Shown: positions 35,750 to 45,120 of the stretch, piece by piece
Layout of the letters: every line of letters starts with the position of its first letter
How positions within the stretch are numbered: the stretch's first letter is position 1
DNA from: Collinsella sp. An268
GTDB taxonomy: Bacteria > Actinomycetota > Coriobacteriia > Coriobacteriales > Coriobacteriaceae
Direction of reading: 5' to 3'
DNA length: 64,000 nucleotides
Assembly (NCBI RefSeq): GCF_002159765.1
Contig: NZ_NFJH01000011.1
Coordinates: forward strand, 1-64,000
Notes under the pieces: generated by a model
Seen by the model: only the letters and a program-made list of their open reading frames with translations
Database searches by the model: none
Told to the model about the DNA's origin: nothing
Translations under genes and position numbers: made by a program

Positions 35750-38305
35750 CTAGGCGAGCTCCTCGGCGATGTAGCGGCCCGTGATGCTCTCGGGGCAGGC
35801 GGCGACCTCCTCGGGCGTGCCCGTCGCCACCACGCGGCCGCCCGCCTCGCCGCCGCCCGGCCCCAAATCGATCACATAGTCGGCGTTGGCGATCATGTCG
35901 AGGTCGTGCTCGATCACCACCACGGTCGCCCCGTGGTCGATCAGACGCTGGAGCACGCCGAGCAGCACCTCCACATCAAGGGGGTGCAGGCCGATGGTGG
36001 GCTCGTCAAACACAAAGAGCGCGTCGTCCTGGCTGCGCGTGAGCTCGCTTGCCAGCTTTAGGCGCTGCGCCTCGCCGCCCGAGAGCGCCGGCGTCGCCTC
36101 GCCCAGGGTAAGGTAGCCGAGGCCGAGGTCGGAGAGCGTGCGGAGCTTGGCGAGAGCGGAGCGCATGCCGGAGCCCGCGAGTGCCTCGCGCGCCTGGTCG
36201 ACGGTGTAGCCGAGGATCTCGGGCAGGCTCAGGTCGCCGGCGAGCTTGATGGCAGAGGCGTCCCGGCCGTACCGCGTGCCGCCGCAGTCGGGACAGGGAA
36301 TGTCCACATCGGGCAGAAACTGCACGTCGAGAGAGATCTGCCCCGTGCCGTCGCACGTGGGGCACCTGAGCGACCCGGTGTTGTAGGAGAACGCGCCGGG
36401 CTTGAGGCCGCGCTCGCGCGCGACGGGCAGCTTGGCGAACGCGCGCCGCAGGTCGTCGAGCACGCCGGAGTAGGTTGCCACCGTGGAGCGCACGTTGGCG
36501 CCGATGGGCGTGGCGTCGATAAGGTTCACGCGCCTGATTCCCGCCGCCGCAATGCTTAGCACATGCGCCGGAAGCGGGTCGCCAGCAACGGTTGCCGCGA
36601 GCGCCGGGATGAGGCTCTCGAGCACGAGCGTCGTCTTACCGGAGCCGGAAACACCCGTCACCGCGGTGAGACGCCCCCGGGGAATGCGCACCTCGAGCGG
36701 TTTGACCGTATGGATCGCCCCTGTCGCGAGCTCGAGCGCCCCCTCCGCAAACACGGCGTCCGCCGCGCTGCGCTCGCGCGTGCGCACCCGGCACGCGCCC
36801 GATAGGAAGGGGCCGATGCGCGTCGCGGGTGTCGCCTCCACCTCGGCAACCGTGCCCTGCGCGATAACCTGGCCGCCCGCCGCGCCCGAGCCGGGCCCGA
36901 TCTCTACCAGATGGTCCGCGTGGCGCAGCACCCGCACGTCATGGTCGACCAGCACCACGGAGTTTCCGTCAGCCAGCAGGTCGTCGACCACGCCGAGGAG
37001 CCCCTCGACGTTGGAGGGATGCAGCCCGATGGAGGGCTCGTCGAGCACGTAGAGCACGCCGCAGGTGCGGTTGCGCACCGCGCGGGCGAGCTGCACGCGC
37101 TGGCGCTCGCCGGTGGAGAGGGTCGAGCTCGCGCGATCGAGAGCGAGATACCCCAAGCCCAGCTGCTGCAGGCGGCAGACGGGCTCGGTCATCTCGGCCA
37201 CGATGGTCGCGGCCATGGGGCGCATCTCCTCGGGCATGAGGTCGGGCACCGTAGGCACCCAGGCTGCGAGTTCATCCAGCGTCATGTGCGAGGCCTCGCC
37301 CAGATTCATGCCGTCCACCATGGGGCCGCGCGCCCGTGCCGAGAGCCGGGTGCCCCCGCAGTCCGGGCATACGTCCTCGCGCAGAAAACGCGCCACCCGC
37401 GCGAGCCCCTTCTCGTCCTTGGCCTTGGCGAGCGCGTTCTCCACCGTGTATACCGCGTTGTAGTACGTGAAGTCGAGCTCGGCGAACTCCCCGTTCTTCG
37501 CACGGTACAGAATATGCTTCTTCTCGGCGGGACCGTGGAAGACGATGTCGCGCTCCTCGGGCGTAAGCTCGGCAAACGGCACGTCGCAGCGCACGCCCAT
37601 CGCGGCGCACACCTGCTTCATGAGGTCCCACATGAGTGAGCCCCAGGGCAGCACGGCGCCCTCGTTGATGGATTTCGACTCGTCCGGCACGAGCGTCGCC
37701 TCGTCGACGGTGCGCACGATGCCCGTCCCGCCGCACGTGGGACAGGCGCCCCCGCTGTTGAAGGCAAGGTCCTCGGCGCCGGGGCCCATGAACTCCCCGC
37801 CGCATACCGGGCAGCGCGTCGGCACCATGAGGGCCACGTCCATGGAGGGCGGCACGTGCGCACCGCAGTGAGGGCACTGATGGCTCCCCAGACGCGAGAA
37901 CAGAAGACGCAGGTAGTTGAGGAGCTCGGTCGAAGTGCCAAACGTGGAGTGCACCCCGGGGATGCCCGGGCGCTGGCGCAGGGCGAGTGCGGCCGGCACA
38001 TGCCGGACCTCGTCCACCGTGGCGCGCGCAGTCTGGCTGATGCGCCGGCGCGTGTAGGTGGAGAGCGCGTCAAGGTAGCGGCGGCTTCCCTCGGCGTAGA
38101 GCGTGCCGAGCGCGAGGGAGCTCTTGCCGGAGCCGGAAACCCCCGCGATACCCACAAGGCACCCGAGCGGGATATCGATATCGATGTTCTTGAGGTTGTG
38201 AACGCGCGCGCCGCGCACCTCGATGTGCGTGGGCGCGGCGTAGTGGCGACCGGCCGTCATGGCGGTTGCCGGGCTCTGCCTGCCGCTCAGCTCGTTCTGC
38301 CCCAT
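35750..38305 (-). CDS. UvrA-like excinuclease ABC ATPase (UvrA2 type)
   Basis: 851 residues, shorter than housekeeping UvrA (about 940-970). Two ABC cassettes have Walker A GVSGSGKSS (about 55) and GVSGSGKTT (about 525), signatures LSTGERQR and LSGGEAQR, and Walker B VLDEPSIGLHP and VFDEPTIGLHP. Zinc modules CPHCGAH...CPVCGG and CPTCDG...CPDCGG are present. Class II UvrA lack the UvrB-binding domain and have been linked to DNA damage tolerance or resistance to DNA-binding drugs. AGGGGAGG precedes the ATG at 38305. Confidence 0.85.
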   Translation of the reverse strand: MGQNELSGRQSPATAMTAGRHYAAPTHIEVRGARVHNLKNIDIDIPLGCLVGIAGVSGSGKSSLALGTLYAEGSRRYLDALSTYTRRRISQTARATVDEVRHVPAALALRQRPGIPGVHSTFGTSTELLNYLRLLFSRLGSHQCPHCGAHVPPSMDVALMVPTRCPVCGGEFMGPGAEDLAFNSGGACPTCGGTGIVRTVDEATLVPDESKSINEGAVLPWGSLMWDLMKQVCAAMGVRCDVPFAELTPEERDIVFHGPAEKKHILYRAKNGEFAELDFTYYNAVYTVENALAKAKDEKGLARVARFLREDVCPDCGGTRLSARARGPMVDGMNLGEASHMTLDELAAWVPTVPDLMPEEMRPMAATIVAEMTEPVCRLQQLGLGYLALDRASSTLSTGERQRVQLARAVRNRTCGVLYVLDEPSIGLHPSNVEGLLGVVDDLLADGNSVVLVDHDVRVLRHADHLVEIGPGSGAAGGQVIAQGTVAEVEATPATRIGPFLSGACRVRTRERSAADAVFAEGALELATGAIHTVKPLEVRIPRGRLTAVTGVSGSGKTTLVLESLIPALAATVAGDPLPAHVLSIAAAGIRRVNLIDATPIGANVRSTVATYSGVLDDLRRAFAKLPVARERGLKPGAFSYNTGSLRCPTCDGTGQISLDVQFLPDVDIPCPDCGGTRYGRDASAIKLAGDLSLPEILGYTVDQAREALAGSGMRSALAKLRTLSDLGLGYLTLGEATPALSGGEAQRLKLASELTRSQDDALFVFDEPTIGLHPLDVEVLLGVLQRLIDHGATVVVIEHDLDMIANADYVIDLGPGGGEAGGRVVATGTPEEVAACPESITGRYIAEELA

Positions 38306-38396
38306 CGCTGGTCCTCCCCTGCCGACGTTGTCCGTAACCTACGGTAGCACGACGCGGAGCGCCGGGGCACGGAACAGCGTTTCGCGCCTGAGGCCA

Positions 38397-38465
38397 CCGT
38401 AGCGATACCGGACGACCCGACTGGAGAGCCCGACTGGACGGCTCGACTGACCGGTATCGCTACGG
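38397..38465. repeat. 15-bp perfect inverted repeat
   Basis: CCGTAGCGATACCGG (38397-38411) is exactly inverted at 38451-38465. Between them the word CGACTG recurs three times. It lies in the 361-base gap upstream of uvrA2. Confidence 0.7.
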
Positions 38466-38505
38466 CCGGCTTCGTCATTTGGTACCGTCGAAGCGCACCC
38501 GATCG

Positions 38506-38573
38506 TCGAGCGGTACATCTTGACGAAAGCAGTGGCCGGAACGCGCGATTTCTCGTCAAACGATACCGCTCGA
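38506..38573. repeat. Nested inverted repeat
   Basis: TCGAGCGGTA (38506-38515) pairs with TACCGCTCGA (38564-38573), and inside this TTGACGA (38520-38526) pairs with TCGTCAA (38553-38559). Confidence 0.65.
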
Positions 38574-38588
38574 AAGGAAGCGCGATCC

Positions 38589-38594
38589 TATAAT
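38589..38594 (+). promoter_or_regulatory. -10 element before the duplicated-motif membrane protein
   Basis: A perfect TATAAT lies 73 bases upstream of the start at 38667. No clear -35 is seen; the nested repeat ends just upstream. Confidence 0.4.
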
Positions 38595-38666
38595 GGCAGC
38601 GTCCTTGCATTCGGGCCCGACTGTCCACGCAAGCCAGCCGCGCGCCCGCATCGGAGAGGAGCCGGC

Positions 38667-39359
38667 ATGGAGAACATCATCGGGCTAGGCGTTGGGCTCA
38701 TCATCGCAGGCCTTGGCATCTACATGTGCGTGACGGGCGACGTGCGCCTGCTCCATGGCTACCATTACGCCACGACGCCTGAAAGCGAGCGCCCGCAGCT
38801 TGCAAGAGAGACCGGCGCGGGGCTCATCGGCTGCGGGGCGAGCTTCGCCTTTCTCGTACCGAGCTTTCTGCCCGATTGGCTGAGTATCCTGGGCGCGGTG
38901 CTCCTGGTCGCTTCGATCGCCGAGATGCTCATCGCCATCATCCGGCGCAACGGCGGCCTCGCAACCTTTCCCGGCGACACGCGACCCGGACTCTTTGCGA
39001 GCATGCACCCCGGCATCCGTATGGCGCTCGCCGTCTGCCTGGGGGCTGCGCTCTCGCTCATCGGCATCGTGCCGGGCGCGCAGATGATCGCAACGGGCGA
39101 TGTGGGGTCGCTCCACAGCTATCATTACGCCCATGTCGCCGCTGCCGACCTCCCGCGGCTCGCAACGTGCGAGGGGGCGTGCATGATTGCGCTCGGTATC
39201 GCGCTGTTCTGCTGCGCGGTTGCGGGCGCCGGCATGCTGCGGCGGCCGATGCCGCTCTGGGCAAAGGCCCTTATGTGCCTCGGTGCGGCGCTCTTCACCG
39301 GAGCGCTCGCTGGCATGCTCGGGTTCATCATCTACTTCAACGGCTCGCTCATGGGATAA
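38667..39359 (+). CDS. Membrane protein with internally duplicated TGDV-LH-YHYA unit
   Basis: 230 residues, about six membrane helices, ATG 38667 after GGAGAGGAG. The sequence is a tandem duplication: IMCVTGDV-type unit TGDVRLLHGYHYATTPESER (about 24-43) and again TGDVGSLHSYHYAHVAAADL (about 146-165), each flanked by hydrophobic helices and followed by (Q/R)LA..G..LI(G)(C/A)G. The conserved loop is likely at one membrane face. Function unknown; no domain name can be given with confidence. Confidence 0.65.
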   Translation: MENIIGLGVGLIIAGLGIYMCVTGDVRLLHGYHYATTPESERPQLARETGAGLIGCGASFAFLVPSFLPDWLSILGAVLLVASIAEMLIAIIRRNGGLATFPGDTRPGLFASMHPGIRMALAVCLGAALSLIGIVPGAQMIATGDVGSLHSYHYAHVAAADLPRLATCEGACMIALGIALFCCAVAGAGMLRRPMPLWAKALMCLGAALFTGALAGMLGFIIYFNGSLMG

Positions 39360-39538
39360 CCGAACGGCAAACGGCGAACGACCCGCTTTGCCCGGCGAGC
39401 GGTGCCGGCGGACCGGGGAGTGTTACCGATGCGTTGCAAACGGCCGACGGCATCGGCAGACGGGTATCGGCGGGTACACGATGGATGCGTTTCGCGTATC
39501 CGCATGCGCCCCGAGGGCGCCCATTCGAAAGGCGAACC

Positions 39539-39829
39539 ATGACTCGTATAGCCCACAATCAGATAGAGATCCATTCGCATGCCGTCCGCTACGTCGCACC
39601 CGACGGCACCACACTCGGGGAGGTGACCTTCCCCGACCGCGAGCCCGGCGTGGTCGAGATCGACCACACGTTTGTCGACGAGTCGCTACGCGGCCAGGGC
39701 GTCGCCGGCATGCTGCTCGAGCAGGCGGCGCGCGAGCTCAAGGAAACCCACCGCAAGGCGCGACCCACCTGCTCCTATGCGGTAGGCTGGTTTGAGCGCC
39801 ATCCCGAGTGGGCGGAACTTGTTGCCTAA
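39539..39829 (+). CDS. Small GNAT-like N-acetyltransferase (YjdJ type)
   Basis: 96 residues. The short-GNAT pattern is clear: ITFP-like strand GEVTFPDREPGVVEIDHTFV, then the acetyl-CoA loop LRGQGVAGMLLEQAARELK (about 51-69) and CSYAVGWFERHPEWAEL at the end. ATG 39539 follows GAAAGG. These minimal GNATs are cytoplasmic and mostly uncharacterised. It stands 180 bases after the membrane protein in the same direction. Confidence 0.8.
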   Translation: MTRIAHNQIEIHSHAVRYVAPDGTTLGEVTFPDREPGVVEIDHTFVDESLRGQGVAGMLLEQAARELKETHRKARPTCSYAVGWFERHPEWAELVA

Positions 39830-39961
39830 CCCCAAACGAGTATCACGCTCCGCGGCAACGCCCCGCTCCCGGCGTCTTTCCCCTGCACCGCACGGGCCCC
39901 GTATCGCTCCGATATGGGGTCCGTCCTCATTTCCCGCTTCCAGCGTTCCCGCCGGTAGCCC

Positions 39962-40552
39962 TCAGAGCGACTCGATGGCGAGCACGGTCTTAGAATGCGG
40001 CAGATACGTGACTGAGGCCCGCCTCACGGCCGGGTCCCACCCCTCGCATGCGGCGCGGTCGATTGAGAAGATGTGAAGCTCGCCCGCGGCATCCACGCCC
40101 TGCAGCTTATAGAAGACCGAATACTCGTATCCATCATCCACCACGGTCTCGACCTCGCTGAGCGTGATGGTGGATGGACGGGCGAGATACGGGATGTCGA
40201 GTATCGGCGCCGCCACAAAGATCCACAGCAAAAGGACCGCGGCGGCCGCCAAGGCGAGCATCGCCGCGATGCGCTTGGGCCACGAGGCCAGCGAGACGGC
40301 CCCTCGGCCCAAGACGCTGCCCGCATACCCGACGATGAAAAGCGCCGCCACCGCCACGAAGTACTGGGCGGCGGCACCCGGCGCGCCCATGACGAAGTTG
40401 CCCTCCCCGCGCTGCATCAAGAAGAAGAAACCGATGGCAACAAGCACAGCCGCGAGCACCCCGAACGCGATCTTCACGGCGGGCAGCGGAAGGGCGATGG
40501 GACCCCCTTGCTCCCGATGGAGACGCTCTCGAAACGGGTTTTCAGGGGACAT
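39962..40552 (-). CDS. Four-helix-type membrane protein of unknown function
   Basis: 196 residues from ATG 40552 (MSPENPFRERL). Three to four membrane helices (VKIAFGVLAAVLVAIGFFFL; AAQYFVAVAALFIVGYAGSV; IAAMLALAAAAVLLLWIFVA) precede a C-terminal extracytoplasmic domain (SVFYKLQGVDAAGELHIFSI...). I do not recognise the family. It is convergent with the GNAT gene. Confidence 0.6.
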   Translation of the reverse strand: MSPENPFRERLHREQGGPIALPLPAVKIAFGVLAAVLVAIGFFFLMQRGEGNFVMGAPGAAAQYFVAVAALFIVGYAGSVLGRGAVSLASWPKRIAAMLALAAAAVLLLWIFVAAPILDIPYLARPSTITLSEVETVVDDGYEYSVFYKLQGVDAAGELHIFSIDRAACEGWDPAVRRASVTYLPHSKTVLAIESL

Positions 40553-40812
40553 GGGGCCTCCCATCCTCGGCAGACGACCGCACCGGACGGCGCGGCGGCG
40601 GACGTCGATGCGCGGCATCACGCCTCTATTGGATAGCGTAGAGCGCGAGTCGGCCGCTCATTGTCTGCCGCCCCAAACGAGACCGTACCCTTACCTCCCC
40701 CAGACGGCCGCTTTACGTACGGGCCCGCCGCGGCGCGCCTGTAACCCCAAGAAGAGCGGCCCGGGCCGCCGCCGCGCGCCGCACGTGCTCCCCCTTTGCA
40801 GCCCATACCTGC

Positions 40813-40818
40813 TACAAT
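40813..40818 (+). promoter_or_regulatory. Extended -10 element before the MFS gene
   Basis: TGCTACAAT matches an extended -10 (TGn plus TACAAT), about 30 bases upstream of the start at 40848. No good -35 is visible. Confidence 0.4.
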
Positions 40819-40847
40819 CACCGCGTTTGCCCGTTTGAAAGGAATGT

Positions 40848-42083
40848 ATGAGCACCACCGGCACGCCCCGTATCACGCCCGCATCCGCCACCGCGCCCTC
40901 GCCGTGGCGCGCGCGTCTCTCCATCGCCCTTCTGGTCGTCCTCGGCTTCTCGCTCGGTTGCTCGGAGTTTGTCGTCATTGGCATCGAGACCGAGCTTGCC
41001 GACGCCTTTGGCGTCACGCTCTCGCGCGTGGGCGAGCTCATCAGCTTCTTCTCGGTCGCCTATGCCGTGCTCACCCCCACGCTCGCCATCACCACCGGGC
41101 GCTTTCGCCGCTACCCGCTGCTCGCGGTGTACGTGGCGCTCTTCTGCCTCGGTAACGTCGCCATGACGTTTGCGCCGACGTTTGAGATTCTGCTCGCCGC
41201 GCGCGTGTTACTGGGTGCGGTCTCGGGTGCGCTCCTCGCCCTCGGCGTCACCTACATCCCCGAGCTCGTGGGGGTCGAGCGCACGTCGATGACCATCTCG
41301 GTGGTCTACGCGGCGATCTCCGTCGCCATGGTGTTCATCACCTCTGCCGGCAAGATGATCGCCCACACCCTCGACTGGCACCTCGTGATGGTCGCCTCGC
41401 TCGCACTCGCCGTCGCGACGAGCGCGGCGCTGCTCGCCGTCCTCCCCCGCTCGGGCTCCACCGACGAGCCCGCCACCATGCGCGAGCAGGCGTCGCTCTT
41501 AACGGAGCCGCAGGTGCTCACCGGTGCGCTCATCTTTGTGTTTGGCGTGGGCTCGGTCTATGTGCTCTACGGCTACATCACGCCCTATCTCGAGACGGTC
41601 GTGGGGCTCGACGCCATGAGCGCGAGCACCGTGCTCATGGCCTATGGCGTAGCGTGCTTCTTCTCCAACCTGCTCTCCGGGTGGGCGGACGGGCGCTTTG
41701 GCCTCAAGGCGCTCATGGTGAGCTTCCCCATCCAGGCAGCACTGCTCGCGCTCGTCTGGCTCGCCGGCCCCTCGCCGGTGGCCGCCATCGCGAGCATCCT
41801 CGCGGTGGGGCTCTCGATGTACATCGTCTCGGTGCCGTGCATCTCCGTCTTTATGAAGGCGGCGCGCCGCTGGCACCCCAAGGCGCTCACCCTTGCGAGC
41901 TCGCTCGAGCCGACGGCGTTCAACACCGGCATCGCCTTTGGCACCGCGGTGGGCGGTGCCGTGGTGGGCGGCATCGGCATCGCGCACGCAGGGCTCGTGG
42001 GCGCGGCGTTCTCGCTCGTCGCGTTCGCCCTCACCGGCATCACCCTGGTGCTCGACCGGCGCCGGAGCGTCGAGCGGGCGTAG
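40848..42083 (+). CDS. MFS transporter, DHA1 sugar/drug efflux type
   Basis: 411 residues with about twelve helices. The first helix region (VLGFSLGCSEFVVIGI) and RVGELISFFSVAYAVLTPTL are typical of the AraJ/YdhP-like DHA1 branch, often annotated as arabinose- or drug-efflux carriers. GAAAGGA precedes the ATG. It stands alone, convergent with the aldo/keto reductase gene 32 bases away. Substrate unknown. Confidence 0.82.
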   Translation: MSTTGTPRITPASATAPSPWRARLSIALLVVLGFSLGCSEFVVIGIETELADAFGVTLSRVGELISFFSVAYAVLTPTLAITTGRFRRYPLLAVYVALFCLGNVAMTFAPTFEILLAARVLLGAVSGALLALGVTYIPELVGVERTSMTISVVYAAISVAMVFITSAGKMIAHTLDWHLVMVASLALAVATSAALLAVLPRSGSTDEPATMREQASLLTEPQVLTGALIFVFGVGSVYVLYGYITPYLETVVGLDAMSASTVLMAYGVACFFSNLLSGWADGRFGLKALMVSFPIQAALLALVWLAGPSPVAAIASILAVGLSMYIVSVPCISVFMKAARRWHPKALTLASSLEPTAFNTGIAFGTAVGGAVVGGIGIAHAGLVGAAFSLVAFALTGITLVLDRRRSVERA

Positions 42084-42115
42084 CGGCAACCTTTTCTGTG
42101 CAAGCGCCCGTGCGC

Positions 42116-43249
42116 CTACGCGTCGAACGCCTCCGCGCAGCGCTGCAGCAGCTCGATGATCGGCAGGTTCTGCGGGCAGGCGCTCTCGCACTGGCCGCAG
42201 GCGATGCAGTCGCCCGCCCGGCCCGCGCCCTCGGCAGAGACGGCATCCTCGTAGCGGCGACGCGCGCCCTCGGCATCGTCCCACACGAGCTTGCGGTTGT
42301 AGGCCGAGAAGATATCCGGTATGGGGATGTGCATGGGACAGCCGTCGGTGCAGTAGTGGCACCCCGTGCACGGGATGGAGTCGATGGCGGCGAGCTCCTG
42401 CTGCGCCCTCTCTATAACGGCGCGCTCACTGTCCGTCAGCGGCTTGAAGTCGCGCATGTAGGAGACGTTGTCCTCCACCTGCGCGAGCGTCGACATGCCG
42501 GAAAGCACCGTGATGATGCCGTCGAGCGACGCGGCGAAGCGGATGGCCCACGAGGCGCAGGACGCGGCGGGATCCGCCTCGCGCAGGATATCCGCCACCT
42601 GCGGCACTGGGTTGGCGAGCAGCCCTCCCTTGACGGGCTCCATCACCACCACGGGCACCTGGTGCTTGCGCGCGACCTCCCAGTTGGCGCGCGACGCCTG
42701 CTTGGGGTCCTCCCAGTCGGCATAGTTGATCTGCAGCTGGATAAAGTCGACATCGGGGTGTTCGGTCAAGAGCTGGTCCAGCAGCTCGGGCGAATCGTGG
42801 AACGAGAAGCCCCAGTGCTTGATGAGGCCGGCGTCGCGCTGCTCCTTCACAAAGTTCCATGCGTCGTACTCGTCGTACTTCTCGAGATTGCCCTTCTGCA
42901 GCGCATGCAGCAGGTAGAAGTCGAAGTACCCCGCGCCCGTGCGCTCGAGACTCGTAAAGAACTGCTGGTGCGCCGCCTCTTTGTTGGGCGCCTGCATCCA
43001 CGCGTTGAGCTTGGTGGCAACGCTAAACGAGTCGCGCGGGTAGCGGTCGATGAGGGCGGCCTTGAGGGCCTTCTCCGACTCGCCGTTGTCGTAGACGAAG
43101 GCGGTGTCGAAGTACGTGAGGCCCGCGTCCATAAACCGGTCGACCATCTGCTTGGTCTCATCGATGTCGATGGTCCCGTCGGCGAGCTTTGGCAGACGCA
43201 TGAAGCCAAAACCGAGCTTGGGCGTGGATTCTCCGAGATAGCGGTCCAT
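42116..43249 (-). CDS. Aldo/keto reductase with C-terminal 2x[4Fe-4S] domain
   Basis: 377 residues. Residues 1-280 are an aldo/keto reductase barrel (GFGFMRLP, AGLTYFDTAFVYDNGESEKA with catalytic Asp and Tyr, VATKLN with Lys, HWGFSFHD). Two ferredoxin motifs follow: CTGCHYCTDGCP and CIACGQCESACP. Such fusions are common in anaerobes and probably couple carbonyl reduction to ferredoxin-type electron transfer; substrate unknown. GGGGAG precedes the ATG at 43249. Confidence 0.88.
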   Translation of the reverse strand: MDRYLGESTPKLGFGFMRLPKLADGTIDIDETKQMVDRFMDAGLTYFDTAFVYDNGESEKALKAALIDRYPRDSFSVATKLNAWMQAPNKEAAHQQFFTSLERTGAGYFDFYLLHALQKGNLEKYDEYDAWNFVKEQRDAGLIKHWGFSFHDSPELLDQLLTEHPDVDFIQLQINYADWEDPKQASRANWEVARKHQVPVVVMEPVKGGLLANPVPQVADILREADPAASCASWAIRFAASLDGIITVLSGMSTLAQVEDNVSYMRDFKPLTDSERAVIERAQQELAAIDSIPCTGCHYCTDGCPMHIPIPDIFSAYNRKLVWDDAEGARRRYEDAVSAEGAGRAGDCIACGQCESACPQNLPIIELLQRCAEAFDA

Positions 43250-43266
43250 GTTCTCCCCTTTCCTAC

Positions 43267-43288
43267 CGCCGGCAGGCGCTTGCCGGCG
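43267..43288. repeat. GC hairpin upstream of the reductase gene
   Basis: CGCCGGCA and TGCCGGCG face each other across a six-base loop. It lies 18 bases upstream of the reductase start, near the ribosome site. Confidence 0.45.
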
Positions 43289-43412
43289 ACGCGCTCCGCG
43301 TATCCACCGCGGACGTACGGTGATCAGGCTCCTTATTCCCTTGGAGTGGGCTCAAATAAACATACGGACGACGCGCATGGTGAGGATGAGGCCTATCTCG
43401 TATCGCGCATCT

Positions 43413-43559
43413 TGAGGGCAATTCACAACGAGCCGAATCGAAGCCTCTCTTTGTCGGGCGCTCGAAATGAACCAATACTTTTGGCGTCTCTCCGCCCTCG
43501 ATGAGCTGAGAATGAACGACTTCCGTCTCATCTTCGAGCGTGACGTAGGGGTACATCAT
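43413..43559 (-). pseudogene. Remnant of a small uncharacterised protein
   Basis: From ATG 43559 (GGAGGT upstream) the frame reads MYPYVTLEDETEVVHSQLI and then ERPTKRGFDSARCELPS, which matches my memory of a roughly 85-residue family in Firmicutes and Coriobacteria. After CELPS the sequence diverges into low-complexity arginine-rich frame, so the last third is lost. The remaining DNA from 43560 to 43764 shows no gene. Confidence 0.4.
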
Positions 43560-43764
43560 GGGCGCCACCTCCACGTGATTTGCCTTGCGCCATACCCAGC
43601 ATATTCACGGCATCTCCCCATGCTGGCGAATCTCAAACACCGCGCAAGGCTCACGACGAGCCGCAGATTCTCGCCGTGCGAACCCTCGTCGAGATGTTGT
43701 CCGCCTCTTGACCTCTCCCAAATCACCCATCTCGGAAGCCATGCGCCGCTCTTGATGAGCTGCG

Positions 43765-44739
43765 CTAGGCGGTCAGCTCGTAAACGGTGCTTCTGCCCGC
43801 TCCGCGTTTCTGGACAAGCCCGCGCTTGATCAGCTCGCCCAACATGCGAATCGCCGTCGTCTGCGAGACCCCCAGCGCCTTTTGCACCTCGCTGCGCGTC
43901 CGGGCCCCGTCATGCAAAACAGCCAGCAGACGGTTTCCCGCAATCGAGTTACCGTCATCCCCCGCTTGGTCACCTGCACCCAAAGGAGCATTGCGGTTGG
44001 GAAGCAACACCGTGAAGGTGTTCGGCGTCAGGCGGATTTGAGGCGAAACGTCAGACCCATCATAGCTTGCGCGGATGCGGCCGATTCCTGTTCCGTACGC
44101 CTCGATGAGCTCAAGCCTGAACAGGACGTTCGCGAGCATCTTGTTACGCGGGATCGAGATGTGCGCGTCTAGATCCGCCTCCTCTATCCCTAAGGGCAGC
44201 CCTCCCGGCGAGACGATCTCCATCCCACCTGGCATAACCGAGACAAGCGTCGGTCCCGAAAGTGCATATTCTCGGTGCGCAACAGAATTGACCAGCGCCT
44301 CACGCATAGCAACCGGCGGCACATCATAATAGTCGGTGCGCTCAAGCCCTTCGAACGTCGTGCGGAAACGGTTGCAGCGCTCCATGAAGGCGTAGGCATC
44401 CGCCAGCTGCTTCAATACAGAACCCGCGTACTCCTCTCGCGACATAAAGGTATTGCGCGCGTCATCCGCAAACTGGGCAGCCTTCACGGTCGGTGGGCAT
44501 TGGTCCGAAAGCAGTAGCCCTAAATTGGTATAGGTGCCATCTGGGAGCGCGATGCCCAGCGTCCGAAACTCCCCCTCACCAAATGCCAGACCCTTGCGTG
44601 TAAACTCATCGCTGGCATAGGCAAAGGTCAGATCTTGGCGCAGCGAAGGACGCACCTCGAAGGCGTCTCCTTCCGTCTCCTGCACCATGCGCAGAATCGC
44701 CGTCTCTGTAGCAGGGACGCTCGACGCCCCACTTCTCAC
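43765..44739 (-). CDS. ATP-binding transcriptional regulator lacking its AlbA_2 domain
   Basis: 324 residues from GTG 44739 (GAGGGGG upstream). The middle (REALVNSVAHREYALSGPTL, MEIVSPGGLPLGI) is the GHKL-type ATPase domain of COG2865-like proteins, and the C-terminus (LLAVLHDGARTRSEVQKALG) a winged helix. Full-length relatives begin with an AlbA_2 (Schlafen-like) domain of about 130 residues ending VFVRSGASSVPA. Here the frame is open only 18 codons upstream of the GTG before a stop, so the domain is gone. Probably a decaying gene, though it may still be translated. Confidence 0.65.
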   Translation of the reverse strand: MRSGASSVPATETAILRMVQETEGDAFEVRPSLRQDLTFAYASDEFTRKGLAFGEGEFRTLGIALPDGTYTNLGLLLSDQCPPTVKAAQFADDARNTFMSREEYAGSVLKQLADAYAFMERCNRFRTTFEGLERTDYYDVPPVAMREALVNSVAHREYALSGPTLVSVMPGGMEIVSPGGLPLGIEEADLDAHISIPRNKMLANVLFRLELIEAYGTGIGRIRASYDGSDVSPQIRLTPNTFTVLLPNRNAPLGAGDQAGDDGNSIAGNRLLAVLHDGARTRSEVQKALGVSQTTAIRMLGELIKRGLVQKRGAGRSTVYELTA

Positions 44740-44843
44740 AAAGACCCCCTCTGATCGCGGCCTATCGATGCGAGGTAATAAGGGCGTCTGAACTCAGTAT
44801 GTGCGCTTGCGCCAGCGTTCATGCTAACGCCCTTTCTAGCCAT

Positions 44844-44883
44844 CTAACTCTTTCTAACCACATTACGGTGGTTAGAAAGTTAG
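44844..44883. repeat. Long hairpin upstream of the AlbA-less gene
   Basis: TTTCTAACCAC (44851-44861) pairs perfectly with GTGGTTAGAAA (44868-44878), extended by CTAAC/GTTAG with a two-base bulge. It lies in the 381-base gap 44740-45120, in which no gene could be supported; a 60-codon frame at 44914-45096 has no homology I recognise. Confidence 0.7.
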
Positions 44884-45120
44884 AAGGCGAGAGCAGGTTG
44901 TCAGCCAACATTTCTAGGCCATATGACATAAGCCGTCCCTCCTAAAGAGGCAAGATGGGACAGCTGTAAGGTACTCAAAGGCTTCAATTCTCATTGCATC
45001 ACGACCACGAGGCAATACCATGAAACATCGGGTAGTAATGGCCAGCATTGTCTTCGCACAGACAAGATGCCTCGGTTGAATAACCTTCCCGATCATGCAG
45101 ACGCATTATTCCGAACTTTA

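Noticed and set aside
44914-45096. 60-codon minus-strand frame
   Set aside because: No homology or ribosome site; likely chance in AT-richer DNA.
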